From assembly GCA_000482145.1 (NCBI GenBank), contig AUXH01000078.1, positions 1-46,411 of the forward strand: 46,411 nt of DNA, given 5' to 3'. A program made the position numbers and the translations under genes. The DNA comes from Strigomonas culicis. Taxonomy: Eukaryota; Euglenozoa; Kinetoplastea; Trypanosomatida; Trypanosomatidae. Of the stretch, positions 10,843 to 19,797 are shown piece after piece; position 1 is the first letter of the stretch; every line of letters starts with the position of its first letter. The notes beneath the pieces are model-generated. The model saw only the letters and a list, made by a program, of their open reading frames with translations, ran no database searches and was not told the DNA's origin.

Positions 10843-10883
<41 letters not shown>

Positions 10884-12269
10884 GGCCGGCAGACGGAGCG
10901 TGAGGGGCGCGGTCTCCGCCGCCGCGTCCCCGCGCAGGCGGTGGAGCAGGCCCGCGGAGACCGTCATGATGGTCGCCAGCTGCAGCGGCGGCGGCGCATC
11001 GCCGGCGGCGCCGTCCGCGTCGATCAGCCGCTGCAGCAACGCCGTCTGGGTGTCCGTGTAGTAGTGCGTGTTGTAGGACGCGATCGCCTCGAGGGAGAGG
11101 CAGAAGGACTCCTCCAGTGCCTCGGGGACGACCGCGAGAAATAGCTGCACGGCTGTAAGGCCGCGCGCGCCATAGCCCAAGACCGCCGGCCGCGGCACAC
11201 ACACGCCGTTGACGGTCCACTCACTGCCACCGGACTCCGCCTGCGTGGCCGCAAAGGTGGACCAGCCGATGCGCACCGCAGAGGGCGCGGCAGAGCGCCG
11301 CGCCGCGCACGCCGCCTCGGCGTACGCGATGATCTGCTGCGTGGGGTAGCTGCCTACGACCACGAGCTCCACCGCTGGGGCGGCCGCGCCCTCCCCCTGC
11401 TCCCACGCAGCAAGACGGCGCCGCAGCTGCTGCTGCACTTGGTCGACGAGCGCGGCCAGCACCTCGCCGTACACCATCGTCTGGCCGTCCCGCACGGCGG
11501 CGTAGTCGACCGCGGTGAGCGCGCCACTGCCCAGTGGCGTGCCGTCCGCGCGCTGCCACACCAGCGGCCGGCTCGCGTCGCCCTCCGCGCACGCGAAGGG
11601 CGGTTCGACGTAGAGCACCGGCAGACGCGTCGTGCGGGTGTGGCACGCCGCGCCGAAGTGCACAATCACATCCGTCATGTAATGCTGCGCGGTCACCTCA
11701 TCCGGGCAGCACGGCGCGAAGGTGGTGTCCGCAAGGACGTAGAAGCGCGGCGTCCGCTGCGGGGCATGCGGGTTGTCCAGGCGCAGCGCCGCCTGCGCCG
11801 CGCGCGCGGCGGCCGATACGGCGCCCGTGGCCGCCGTCTGCCTCCCCGGCTCGTGCGGCGCGGCGGCGGCGGCCGCCGCGATGCGCTGCGTCATGGCCGC
11901 GTACAGGGCCGCGTCTTGCTCCCGCAGCAGGCGGTTCAGCAGCGCGGCGACGTGGACGGCGTCCTCGAGCATCTCGTCTGGGAACTGCAGGGCGATGCGG
12001 AGATAAAAGGCGGGGCTCTCCCGGTGGCCCTGCTGGCAGCAGGACGCGGCCGCCGCGGAGCCGCTGCAGTCACACGTGGGCCGCTCCGCTGCGGCCGCTG
12101 CATCACCATCAGCAGCAGCATCGTCGTCCGCCGCGCCAGCGCGGAGGTTGTGGTCGTAAATGAAACGAATGACATCGTGGAGTTGGTACAGCTCGACCAG
12201 CTGTGCGGGTGTGTGAATCCGCTTCCTGTGCACCGCGACGACGGCCTCCACGGGCTCATCATGGAACAT
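9900..12269 (-). CDS. DPH2: Diphthamide biosynthesis protein 2
   Basis: A 789-residue member of the DPH1/DPH2 family. Together with DPH1 it forms the iron-sulfur, radical-SAM-type enzyme that moves a 3-amino-3-carboxypropyl group from S-adenosylmethionine to the histidine of elongation factor 2, the first step of diphthamide synthesis. Family landmarks: the N-terminal LRIALQFPDEMLEDAV; ADTTFAPCCPDEV with C187/C188; VIVHFGAACHTRTTRLPVLYV with C209; and in the third domain DCFVGVSCVNSRE (C578, C584) followed by YLKPIVSPAEVLLAYL. The ALQFPDE form points to DPH2 rather than DPH1. It is longer than yeast or human DPH2 (roughly 490-530 residues) because of an Ala/Asp/Cys-rich insert near residues 45-80, a Gln12 run near residue 470, and a ~170-residue low-complexity C-terminal tail with Gln runs. 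Confidence 0.9.
10845..10880 (-). repeat. Pure (CAG)12 repeat encoding polyglutamine in DPH2
   Basis: Twelve uninterrupted CTG units on the + strand read as CAG codons, giving Gln12 within DPH2. A second, shorter pure run near 9925-9947 encodes eight Gln at the C-terminus. Confidence 0.95.
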
Positions 12270-12687
12270 GTATCCTTCTCGTATACGCTTCCGTATATGT
12301 ATAAATATACAAAAAGCTATTCAAAAAGTAGAAAGGGAAAGAGAAGATGGGGGAGAAAAAATGTAATGAGCAAGCGATGAAACGTATAAAGAAAGGAACA
12401 AAAAAAGATGATATTTGTTTTGACCCTTGTGACCATCAGAAGTGGTATTTGTATGTTTCTTTGCATTGGTGTTGTTATGATACACATGTGTGTATGTTTG
12501 TATATTAAACGGATGCACATGAGCACTGACAAGAGTAGTCGCAATTAAAGGATAACACGTGGTGGAGTATTGTATTGTTATAATTATCCTATTTCTCTTA
12601 TGGTTCTTGTCTTTTCAATTAGTTTGGTTGTTGATGATACTTTTTTTTTTTCAAGTAATGGCGCTTAAATCAATTCACCTAGGACGC
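12270..12687. other. Intergenic region, 418 bases
   Basis: AT-rich spacer with the DPH2 splice signals at its left end. The remainder should be 3' UTR of the GTPase gene; it has a T9-10 run near 12642-12651 and no gene. Confidence 0.65.
12317..12360 (-). promoter_or_regulatory. Candidate trans-splice acceptor for DPH2
   Basis: A sense-strand pyrimidine-rich tract (12360 to 12323) is followed by AG at 12318-12317, about 48 bases before the DPH2 ATG. Tract, spacing and AG fit trypanosomatid trans-splicing. Confidence 0.5.
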
Positions 12688-14331
12688 CTAACGTTTGCGC
12701 CTACTGTCTGTCCCATCCGGCACGTACAGCTGAAACGACGGGAGACCGTCGATGGTGATGCCGGCCGCTGCCTCCTCCACGAGCGTCGGCGCCTCCTCCT
12801 TGTAATTGCGCATGCTGCCCTGCTTGGACACCTTGAAGGTGTCCGAGTGGAAGAAGGCGTCCACGACGGGCGGCAGTGTGTAGTACTGGATGCGCCCGTC
12901 GTTCCAGTCGGAGAGAATCATGCGCGCGGTGCCCTCCTCGTCTACGTGGCCGCCCTTGCCGATGCGGCCGCGGCGCAGCCCCACCTGACGGATGAAATCC
13001 ATCGCGTCGCACGGGTCGAAGGTGCCGATCTGATAGAAGAGCGAGAGCGGGTGCACCGGCACCTGCGCCGGCGCGGTCGCCTCGCCTTGCTGCGCGTCGA
13101 AGTGCGACGCGGTCGTGACGGCGGCGGTCGCGCAGCGCTCCAGCAGCCGCTGCACCGGCGCAAAGGGGTTCACGAGGTTGTGCACGTTCACCGCGTTGCG
13201 CAGCACCACGTCGCCCTTGTCCTCGCCGGGCAGCACGACGCCGGGGCAGTCCATCACCCGCACGTCCGCGCGCAGCTCCACCTCGGTGTTGCCGGTCGTG
13301 AAGCCCGGCGTGTTGCCGACCCCCACCACATGTTTGCGCTTCAGCGCGTTGATGATGGAGCTCTTGCCGACGTTCGGGTACCCAATGACGCCGACGACGA
13401 TCGCCTTGCGCTCGCCGGTCTCGCCGCTGCGCGCGAGCTGGCGCAGCTTCTTGAACAGGTTCGCGATGTAGAACTCGGCCTGGCCGCCCTTGGTGGTCGC
13501 GGAGAAGGGCACGCAGAGGACGTGCTCCTGTTGCTCGTAGTGGTACAGCCAGGCGTCCAGCACCTCCTTCGCGGGGAGCAGATCCACCTTGTTCAGCACA
13601 AGTACGATGTGCTTCTTGTCTTCCCCGTAGAGGGACCGCACGGTCTGCTCCAGCTTGCTGAGCCGGCACCCCGCCGGGTCGCGCGCATCCAGCACCTGCA
13701 GCAGCACATCGCAGCTCTCAATCGTCTTCTGGAACTCCTTGAAGAAGCGCCGCAGTGAGTGGTCCCTGTCGCGCTGATCCACGTCATCGACCGTCGCCGC
13801 GCGGCCGCCGCTGCCGTCGAGCACCAGCTGCTCGTACGGCGTCGTCGCGTAGCCCTCCGCGTCGCCGCCGAGGAAGGGCGCGTCGTAGTGGTGCGCCTGC
13901 TCCGCCGTGCGCAGCGCAAGAACGCTCATCTGCCGGCGGCGCTCCGCCAGCTGCTCCTCCTCTGTCAACGCCGGCTGCTGCTGCTGCTGCTTCATGTGTT
14001 GGTTGTACAGGCGCTGGACGCCCTGGTGGACCTGTCCGTGGCGGTCCCCGCGGCGCGGCAGCGGGCCGCTGCCGAACAGATGCTTGCCCTTGAGCGGGTC
14101 CGCCGAGAGGGGGGCTTGACCCGCCGCAGAGGCGCCGCCGCCACCACCGGCGGTGGCGGGCTTCAGACTAAAGATGCTATGCGAGCGCCGCTGTGCGGTC
14201 TGGGCGAGCTGTTGCGACACCTTCTTCAGGTCTGGCACGCCCAAATCCTTCTTCAGCGTCTTCTTCTTGTGATCGTTGTGGCGGCCGCCACCGCCGCCGC
14301 CTTTGCCGGATTTTTTGGAATGACCACCCAT
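12688..14331 (-). CDS. Nucleolar circularly permuted GTPase, GNL3L/Nug1 type
   Basis: A 547-residue GTPase with motifs in permuted order: DARDP (215-219), G4 NKVD (247-250), SATT (277-280), then G1 GYPNVGKSS (317-325), TPGFT (341-345) and G3 DCPG (361-364). This order defines the YlqF/YawG group. The basic N-terminus with DLGVPDLKK resembles the GN3L/Grn1 region, and the C-terminal block (FIRQVGLRRGRIGKGG, then LSDWNDGRIQYYTLPP) is typical of GNL3/GNL3L/Nug1 proteins. These act in the nucleolus in maturation and export of the large ribosomal subunit. A Gly/Ala-rich stretch (60-75) and a Gln5 run are inserts. Nog2/GNL2 is the main alternative, but the N-terminal motif and the C-terminal DWNDGRIQYYT block fit GNL3L/Nug1 better. 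Confidence 0.87.
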   Translation of the reverse strand: MGGHSKKSGKGGGGGGRHNDHKKKTLKKDLGVPDLKKVSQQLAQTAQRRSHSIFSLKPATAGGGGGASAAGQAPLSADPLKGKHLFGSGPLPRRGDRHGQVHQGVQRLYNQHMKQQQQQPALTEEEQLAERRRQMSVLALRTAEQAHHYDAPFLGGDAEGYATTPYEQLVLDGSGGRAATVDDVDQRDRDHSLRRFFKEFQKTIESCDVLLQVLDARDPAGCRLSKLEQTVRSLYGEDKKHIVLVLNKVDLLPAKEVLDAWLYHYEQQEHVLCVPFSATTKGGQAEFYIANLFKKLRQLARSGETGERKAIVVGVIGYPNVGKSSIINALKRKHVVGVGNTPGFTTGNTEVELRADVRVMDCPGVVLPGEDKGDVVLRNAVNVHNLVNPFAPVQRLLERCATAAVTTASHFDAQQGEATAPAQVPVHPLSLFYQIGTFDPCDAMDFIRQVGLRRGRIGKGGHVDEEGTARMILSDWNDGRIQYYTLPPVVDAFFHSDTFKVSKQGSMRNYKEEAPTLVEEAAAGITIDGLPSFQLYVPDGTDSRRKR

Positions 14332-14709
14332 GCTTGGGTGTAAAAATCAGAAGGAGAAAAAAGAGGGAGGAAGAGATCAGAGAGGCGTTTTGTAAAACAA
14401 CAGCAGACACAGATACATGTAGAGACATCGGTATAATGAGACACGAGAAAAAAAAAAGACGCATTGCGGCACTAAAGATATAAGTAACGCCTATTGTTTT
14501 AAAAAAAAGCGTTTTATGCATCGAAATTTCTTTGCCTTCTGACATTTTCTTTCCTTTTCGTTTCAAAAAAAAAAGCCTCTGTTTATTATTATTCTGTTTA
14601 TTGTTAGCGTTCTTCTTATATTTTTCTCATTTTTTTTTCTTTTTACCTATATATATAAAGTAGATAGGTTGTTCTTATACTCAATTCGATCATCTCGCCG
14701 CTCCACTGC
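14332..14709. other. Intergenic region, 378 bases
   Basis: AT-rich spacer between the GTPase and TRAP1 with several A8-10 runs. Apart from the possible acceptor next to the GTPase start, nothing recognisable was seen. Confidence 0.6.
14333..14376 (-). promoter_or_regulatory. Candidate trans-splice acceptor almost touching the GTPase start
   Basis: A sense-strand pyrimidine tract (14375 to 14348) is followed by its first AG at 14334-14333, which leaves only one base before the ATG at 14331. If used, the 5' UTR would be essentially the spliced leader alone. A more distant AG is possible. Confidence 0.3.
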
Positions 14710-16971
14710 CTACTTGTCCGCGGTCGGCTCCGGCACGTCGGCGACCATGCGGGACATGATCGTGTTCAGCCGCGTCACGATCGACCGCGGGTCCTCCAGC
14801 AGCCCAGCGGCGATGACGGCGTTGTCAAACACCTGCTCTGCGAGAAGACCAGCTGTCTCGACGTCGTCGTTGCGCTCGGACTGCGAGAGCGTGTACAGCT
14901 TGCGGATGAGCGGGTGCTGCGGGTTGAAGTGCAGGTTGTACTTGGGCGGCGGGCCAGCGGCCTGGCCCGTCATGCGGTAGATTTTTCGCATCTGCGCGCT
15001 CTCGTGGTCCGCGAGAACGGCCGGGCTGTCGCGCAGCCGCGCGGTCGACTTGACGACCCCGACGCGGCCTACGAGCCGCTTCGCGATGAAGTCGCTGAGC
15101 GCCTTCACCTGCGTCTCGTTCAGCTGCTTCTTCACGGCGACGTCCGCGTCCGCCTTGTCGCCCTCCAGCTTCTTTTTGTGCTGCACGTAGCCGTCGAGGT
15201 TGGCGTCGAACATCTCGACGTTCTGAAGTTTGTGCTTCGCGTAGGTGTCTAGGTGCTGCATAACGAAGTCGTCGATGGGCTCGGTGCAGATGAGCACCTC
15301 GAGACCGTGGTCCTTGTACTGCTCGTAGTAGGGCGACTGCAGCGCCATCTCCTTCGTCGGTGCGTTGATGTAGTACAGGTGCGTCTGGTTCGGCTGCATC
15401 CGGTCGCGGTAGTCGTCGAGCGACACGTAGGGGTAGTCCACGTCCGTCTTGGTCGTCTCGAAGCGCAGCAGCTTCGCGAGGTCCATCTTGTGCACCTGGT
15501 CGGTGCACACGCCCTCCTTCAGGAAGGGCCCGTACTCCCGAATGAAGCGCTCGTACTTGCCGCGGTCGCGCCGCGCCTCCTCCTCGAACCAACGGATGAC
15601 GCGCTTTGTGAGGACCGTTGACAGGCGGCGCATGAGACCACCGTCCTGCGTGTGCTCGCGCGAGACGTTCAGCGGCACGCTCTCGCTGTCGACGGCGCCC
15701 TTGATGAAGCGCAGCCACTCCGGTAGCAAACCCTTTGCCTTGGACTGGATGAGCACGCGCCGCGAATAGAGGTTCACCCCGCTCTCCATGCGGCCGCCGC
15801 CGTACTTCTCCGTGTGCGACTGCGGCACGTACAGCAGCGCGCGGATGCTGAGCGGCGCGTCGATGGCGTAGTGCAGGCGGAACATGGGGCTGTCGTACGC
15901 ACCGGAGATGAACTTGTAAAAGTCGATGTGCTCCTCGTCCGAGATGCTGTTCTTGTCCTTCATCCAGAGCGCCTCGACCGTGTTCACCTTGCCGCCGTTG
16001 AGCGTGATCTCGTAGCTGACGAAGTTGCTGTACTTCTTCAGCACGCGCTCCACCACCTGCGGGGTGCAGAAGGAAAGCTCCGTGTCCTTGATGTCCAGCA
16101 CAATCTTCGTGCCCTTCTCGACGCCCTCGCACTCCGTGATCTTGAAGGTGCCGGTGCCCTCCGACTCCCACAGGTACCCCTTGGCGTTCTTCTTGGCGCT
16201 GCGGCTGTATACCTTCACGTTCTTCGCCACCATGAAGCAGGCGTAGAAGCCCACGCCGAACTGGCCGATGATCTTCTCCGCCGCGGACTGGCCGCTGTTC
16301 TGCAGCTCGCGCACGAAGGCCTTGCTGCCGCTGCCGGCGATGGTGCCGAGGTGCTCCGCGAGCTCCTCGCGCGTCATGCCGACGCCGGTATCGCGGATGA
16401 TGAAGCGGCTCTTCGACTGGTTGCAGCTGATCGAAATGGACGGCGCCTCGTCGTCCGAGTCGCGCGTGTACTCCGGGTTCGATAGCTCCAGCAGGTGCCG
16501 CTTCTCCAGCGCGTCGCTCGCGTTTGACACGAGCTCGCGGATGAACACTTCCTTCTCGCTGTACAGACTGCACGCGACGATGTCCAGCAGCTGCCGCGTC
16601 TCCGTCTTGAAGCCCATCTCCTCCGTCTCCCCCACCGTGTGCTCCGTCGCGGTGCCCTTCGCCTCCGGCTGGCCGGCGGCCGCCGAGTCGCCGCCGTCGT
16701 GCGTCGCCTTCATGTTCTCCGGCACCGGCTCCACAATGACGTCCTCGTCCAGGTTCTCCACGTTCGGCTGCTTCGCCTCCGCGCCGCCCTTGCCGGCTTC
16801 GGTCGTACTGCAGAAGCGGCGGGGAGCGACGAGGGCGCTGACGGGCCGCAGCGCCGCGCCGGCGGTGAGGGCCGCCGCGGGGCGCACAAAGAACGCGTTT
16901 GTCGTCGTCAGCGTTGCGCGGCTTGCGAAGGGTGCCGCCGCGACGCCCACTTTACAAATAGTGCGGCGCAT
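14710..16971 (-). CDS. TRAP1: Mitochondrial HSP90-family chaperone TRAP1/HSP75
   Basis: A 753-residue HSP90 paralogue that acts as an ATP-driven chaperone in the mitochondrial matrix. The N-terminus (MRRTICKVG, then Ala, Arg, Ser and Thr but few acidic residues) looks like a presequence, and RRFCSTTE near residue 51 fits a processing site. The GHKL ATPase domain shows FIRELVSNASDALEK (E145, N150), DTGVGM (194-199), GSGSKAF and IGQFGVGFYA. The middle domain carries VPLNVSREH. It lacks the charged linker and the C-terminal MEEVD of cytosolic HSP90, as expected for TRAP1. The nearest ATG matches the presequence start. Residues 54-115 are acidic and low in complexity, an extension between the presequence and the ATPase domain. 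Confidence 0.95.
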   Translation of the reverse strand: MRRTICKVGVAAAPFASRATLTTTNAFFVRPAAALTAGAALRPVSALVAPRRFCSTTEAGKGGAEAKQPNVENLDEDVIVEPVPENMKATHDGGDSAAAGQPEAKGTATEHTVGETEEMGFKTETRQLLDIVACSLYSEKEVFIRELVSNASDALEKRHLLELSNPEYTRDSDDEAPSISISCNQSKSRFIIRDTGVGMTREELAEHLGTIAGSGSKAFVRELQNSGQSAAEKIIGQFGVGFYACFMVAKNVKVYSRSAKKNAKGYLWESEGTGTFKITECEGVEKGTKIVLDIKDTELSFCTPQVVERVLKKYSNFVSYEITLNGGKVNTVEALWMKDKNSISDEEHIDFYKFISGAYDSPMFRLHYAIDAPLSIRALLYVPQSHTEKYGGGRMESGVNLYSRRVLIQSKAKGLLPEWLRFIKGAVDSESVPLNVSREHTQDGGLMRRLSTVLTKRVIRWFEEEARRDRGKYERFIREYGPFLKEGVCTDQVHKMDLAKLLRFETTKTDVDYPYVSLDDYRDRMQPNQTHLYYINAPTKEMALQSPYYEQYKDHGLEVLICTEPIDDFVMQHLDTYAKHKLQNVEMFDANLDGYVQHKKKLEGDKADADVAVKKQLNETQVKALSDFIAKRLVGRVGVVKSTARLRDSPAVLADHESAQMRKIYRMTGQAAGPPPKYNLHFNPQHPLIRKLYTLSQSERNDDVETAGLLAEQVFDNAVIAAGLLEDPRSIVTRLNTIMSRMVADVPEPTADK

Positions 16972-17691
16972 TTTCTTTTAAAAAAAAAATCAAAAAAAAT
17001 GAAAGATGGAACCGAAAAGAAAAAAGAGAAATTATTTCTTTACAACTGTAAGAAATAACACAATAAGAAGAACAAGAAAACGAGAAACACGCACAAACAA
17101 AAAAAAAAGCAAAAGAGAGTTACAAAGGAACGCTGATGTTGCTTCTTTCTTTTATAATAATAAGAGGGGAAAAAAATACAATATATGTGAATAAAAGACC
17201 GGTGCTGCTTGTCGTAGAAGGAGTTAAAAGGAGGAGGAAAAGTGTGCAAAAGAAAAAATCAATACATGAAAAAGCGATAACAACAAAAATATCATTATAG
17301 AAAAGGCATTGAAAGGATCGTAATAATTATTTTTTGTTGTTGTTGTTTTAGAGTTTGTGCTGTTGTGACTGTCTGCATACTCTTCCCATGTCAAGAGAAG
17401 ATGGTTTGGGTGTGTGTCGGTCCTTCTTTTTTTTTTTTGCTTGATATAGCCGAAAGATACAACAGACAAAAAAGAGGTATACAAGCAAGATTTTTCTTTT
17501 TTTTTTTTGGTATTCATTGAAAAGAAAACGGAACGACGTCTGTTTACACTATAGATACATGAGGGGATCTCTTCTCCTATTCTTCCCTCAGGCATACACA
17601 CACTCTCTATTTCTTTCTTTCTTTCTTTTTGTTCAGTTGATAAAGGATGTGAGAACAGTTCTTTTTTTTTTTTTGAGAAGGTGATTGTCTG
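16972..17691. other. Intergenic region, 720 bases
   Basis: AT-rich spacer between TRAP1 and GRASP. Close to TRAP1 a sense T/C-rich stretch (about 17032 to 16978) ends at AG 16976-16975, only three bases before the ATG; another acceptor may lie further away. The rest is A/T runs and no credible gene. Confidence 0.6.
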
Positions 17692-19506
17692 CTAGTACGG
17701 TCGTCGATTCATAATTTCATTGAACGAGGGGAAGTGTAGAGGTGGTGGGATCGTGATCGCGGCAGGCACCTTCGTTACTGTCGTCGCGGCTGCGGCGCCT
17801 GCGGGAGCGCTCGCCGGAAGGTCAGAGTTGGCGGAGGCAGCTAATGCATTTTTGGTTCCCATCGGAGGAGGATGCGGGGTACCGGTGGCCCCCGCCGGGT
17901 GGCTAGGAACAGGGTCGCCCGCATCCAGATGCTCGTGCGGCAGCGGCAGGGCCGGGGGGTTCGCGATGTGGAAGCACGGCATGTCCGGCGCCGTAGGAAG
18001 CAGCGCGTCGTGGCCACCAGCATCGGTGGGGGGCGCCGATGGCAATGGCGGCGGTGACAGTCGGTGCGGCGGCACGGGGAATAAGTCCTTGTAGCTGCGC
18101 GGCGCTGCGCCACCGGCGGCCGCGGCATGCGCATGGGGACCCCCGTGGGGCATCGTCATGGACCCATTCGCGGCCGCTGCGTTCGGCGTGCCCACCAGCG
18201 AGCTCATGCTGCGAAAGCTGAGGGACCCCTCTGTCACAGCACCCGCCGGCGCAGGCCGCGGCACGGCCCCCGGGCCGCCCTCCGCCGCACCGCCATCACT
18301 GTAGTGCACCGCCGACTCGTTCGGCGTCGGCGTGGCGGTGCAGATCACCTCTGGCGGCGCGGCGGCGGCAGCGGCCGTCGCCGTCACCGGCGTCGTGGGT
18401 GGCGGCGGCGGCGGCGACAGCGGCGCGGGAGTGGCATCCTCCACTTCCAGACTCCACGCCGGCGGCGGGCCCGCCGCGGTGGCAGCGGCGGCCTCGCCGC
18501 CCTCCCTGCCCTTCTCGCCGCGCACGTAGAACTGTGTGATGACGGGCAGACCGTAGGGGCCGCCCTCCGCCGCCGCGCCGCTGCTCGGCGGCAGCAGCGG
18601 AATCGGCGGGATCGTGTGGAGGGCGCCCTGGGCAAAGTGGATGCCGAGCGGCGTGCCGGGCTGCGTGCCCATGTTCACCGCCACTTCGCGGATCGCGTTG
18701 GCGGCGCTATCAAAGAAGAGAAACAGCAGCGTCCGCGGCAGTGGGTTGTGCGCGGCGGGGTCGAGGCACCGCTGGCCCGCGCGGTCGGCCGCCGCCGCCG
18801 CCGCCTGCCGCGCGATCGCGCTCTCCAGGATGGACTGGAAGAGCCGCACGCGGTTGTGTAGATCTTCCTTTCCGTGCAGTGCGCACACCTCCCCGCGCGG
18901 CCCCTCCATCCCAATGATGTAGTCGCGCTTCGCCTCCAGCAGGCGCGGCGACGACGCCGGGGCGGCCGCGTCCAGCGGCAGTGCGCCGACCGCGGCCGCG
19001 GGCGTGCCCGGCACGAGCTCCAGGATGTGGAAGCAACCCTCCCCCAGCGCGCTCGTGGCCTTGCCCCACTCGATGCTGCAGCCGAGAATGCCGCGCTGCA
19101 CGTTGTACACACCGGGGGCGTAGTGCTGCGGGGTCAGGAAGATGTCCACCTTGCGGTAGCAGTTGCAGCGGAGGTTGTACACTGTGAGAATCAGCGGCGT
19201 GGGCTCCAGCGGCGGCGTCGTGGCCGTCCCCGCCTCCAGCGGCTGCCGCACATACCGGTCGTAGTGCGCCATCAAGACGCGCTTGAAGAAGGGCATGGGC
19301 GTCTCCTCCGGCGTGCATACCTGGAGGGAGACGTGGTTCACCTCGACAATGAAGTCGAAGAAGGGCAGCAGCCCGGCGCGGTGCGCGGGGCCGTTCGGCA
19401 GCACGCTGATCACGTGAAGGCCCTCCACCTTTTGCGGGGAGACGTCCGTCGCGGCCGCGCCGCCCTGCGGAGCGGAGGCCTGCAGCTGACTTTGGCCCTG
19501 TCCCAT
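17692..19506 (-). CDS. GRASP: Golgi reassembly stacking protein (GRASP) homologue
   Basis: A 604-residue GRASP55/65-type protein. It starts MGQGQSQ, so Gly2 is available for N-myristoylation, the usual membrane anchor of GRASPs. PDZ-like domain 1 (about 28-120) contains the hallmark NGPAHRAGLLPFFDFIVEVN; PDZ-like domain 2 (about 135-245) contains GILGCSIEWG, FHILELVPGTPAAAVGALPLDAA and YIIGMEGPRG. The remaining ~300 residues are Pro/Ala/Ser/Gly-rich and disordered, like the regulatory tail of animal GRASPs. GRASPs tether Golgi cisternae and are widely used as a Golgi marker in trypanosomatids. The frame is open to 19707, but that extension is the translated pyrimidine tract; it would hide the myristoylation glycine and lies upstream of the likely splice acceptor. 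Confidence 0.93.
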   Translation of the reverse strand: MGQGQSQLQASAPQGGAAATDVSPQKVEGLHVISVLPNGPAHRAGLLPFFDFIVEVNHVSLQVCTPEETPMPFFKRVLMAHYDRYVRQPLEAGTATTPPLEPTPLILTVYNLRCNCYRKVDIFLTPQHYAPGVYNVQRGILGCSIEWGKATSALGEGCFHILELVPGTPAAAVGALPLDAAAPASSPRLLEAKRDYIIGMEGPRGEVCALHGKEDLHNRVRLFQSILESAIARQAAAAAADRAGQRCLDPAAHNPLPRTLLFLFFDSAANAIREVAVNMGTQPGTPLGIHFAQGALHTIPPIPLLPPSSGAAAEGGPYGLPVITQFYVRGEKGREGGEAAAATAAGPPPAWSLEVEDATPAPLSPPPPPPTTPVTATAAAAAAPPEVICTATPTPNESAVHYSDGGAAEGGPGAVPRPAPAGAVTEGSLSFRSMSSLVGTPNAAAANGSMTMPHGGPHAHAAAAGGAAPRSYKDLFPVPPHRLSPPPLPSAPPTDAGGHDALLPTAPDMPCFHIANPPALPLPHEHLDAGDPVPSHPAGATGTPHPPPMGTKNALAASANSDLPASAPAGAAAATTVTKVPAAITIPPPLHFPSFNEIMNRRPY

Positions 19507-19553
19507 ATTCGCTTTAGTTTTTTCCTCTATGTCTATCTCGTGTAATCTTCCAA

Positions 19554-19607
19554 CTACCAGAAAAAAGAAAAAGAGAAGGAAAGAGAGAGAGAAAGAAGGA
19601 GAAAGGT
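19554..19607 (-). promoter_or_regulatory. Trans-splice acceptor and pyrimidine tract for GRASP
   Basis: A nearly uninterrupted sense-strand C/T tract of about 48 bases (19607 to 19559) is followed by the first AG at 19555-19554, leaving about 48 bases to the ATG at 19506. It is one of the clearest splice signals in the window and rules out the upstream in-frame ATG. Confidence 0.6.
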
Positions 19608-19797
19608 CAATAAAAGAAAGGAGAAAAAGAAAAGAACGACAGACGCACAAGAGAGAAGCAATTTGTTTTGCAGAACGAATGGTATTCATGATTCTTTTTT
19701 TTTTCAATTATCATTAAGCTACAGTCATCATTGTCACACAATACAATTATTTTTTTTTTATTATGTATTCCTTAGTATTTGGATTGTCTGTCACCCT

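Noticed and set aside
19507..19707. 67-residue extension of GRASP containing an apparent signal anchor
   Set aside because: Same cause: it reads through the C/T tract. The GRASP family starts at MG with a myristoylated Gly2.
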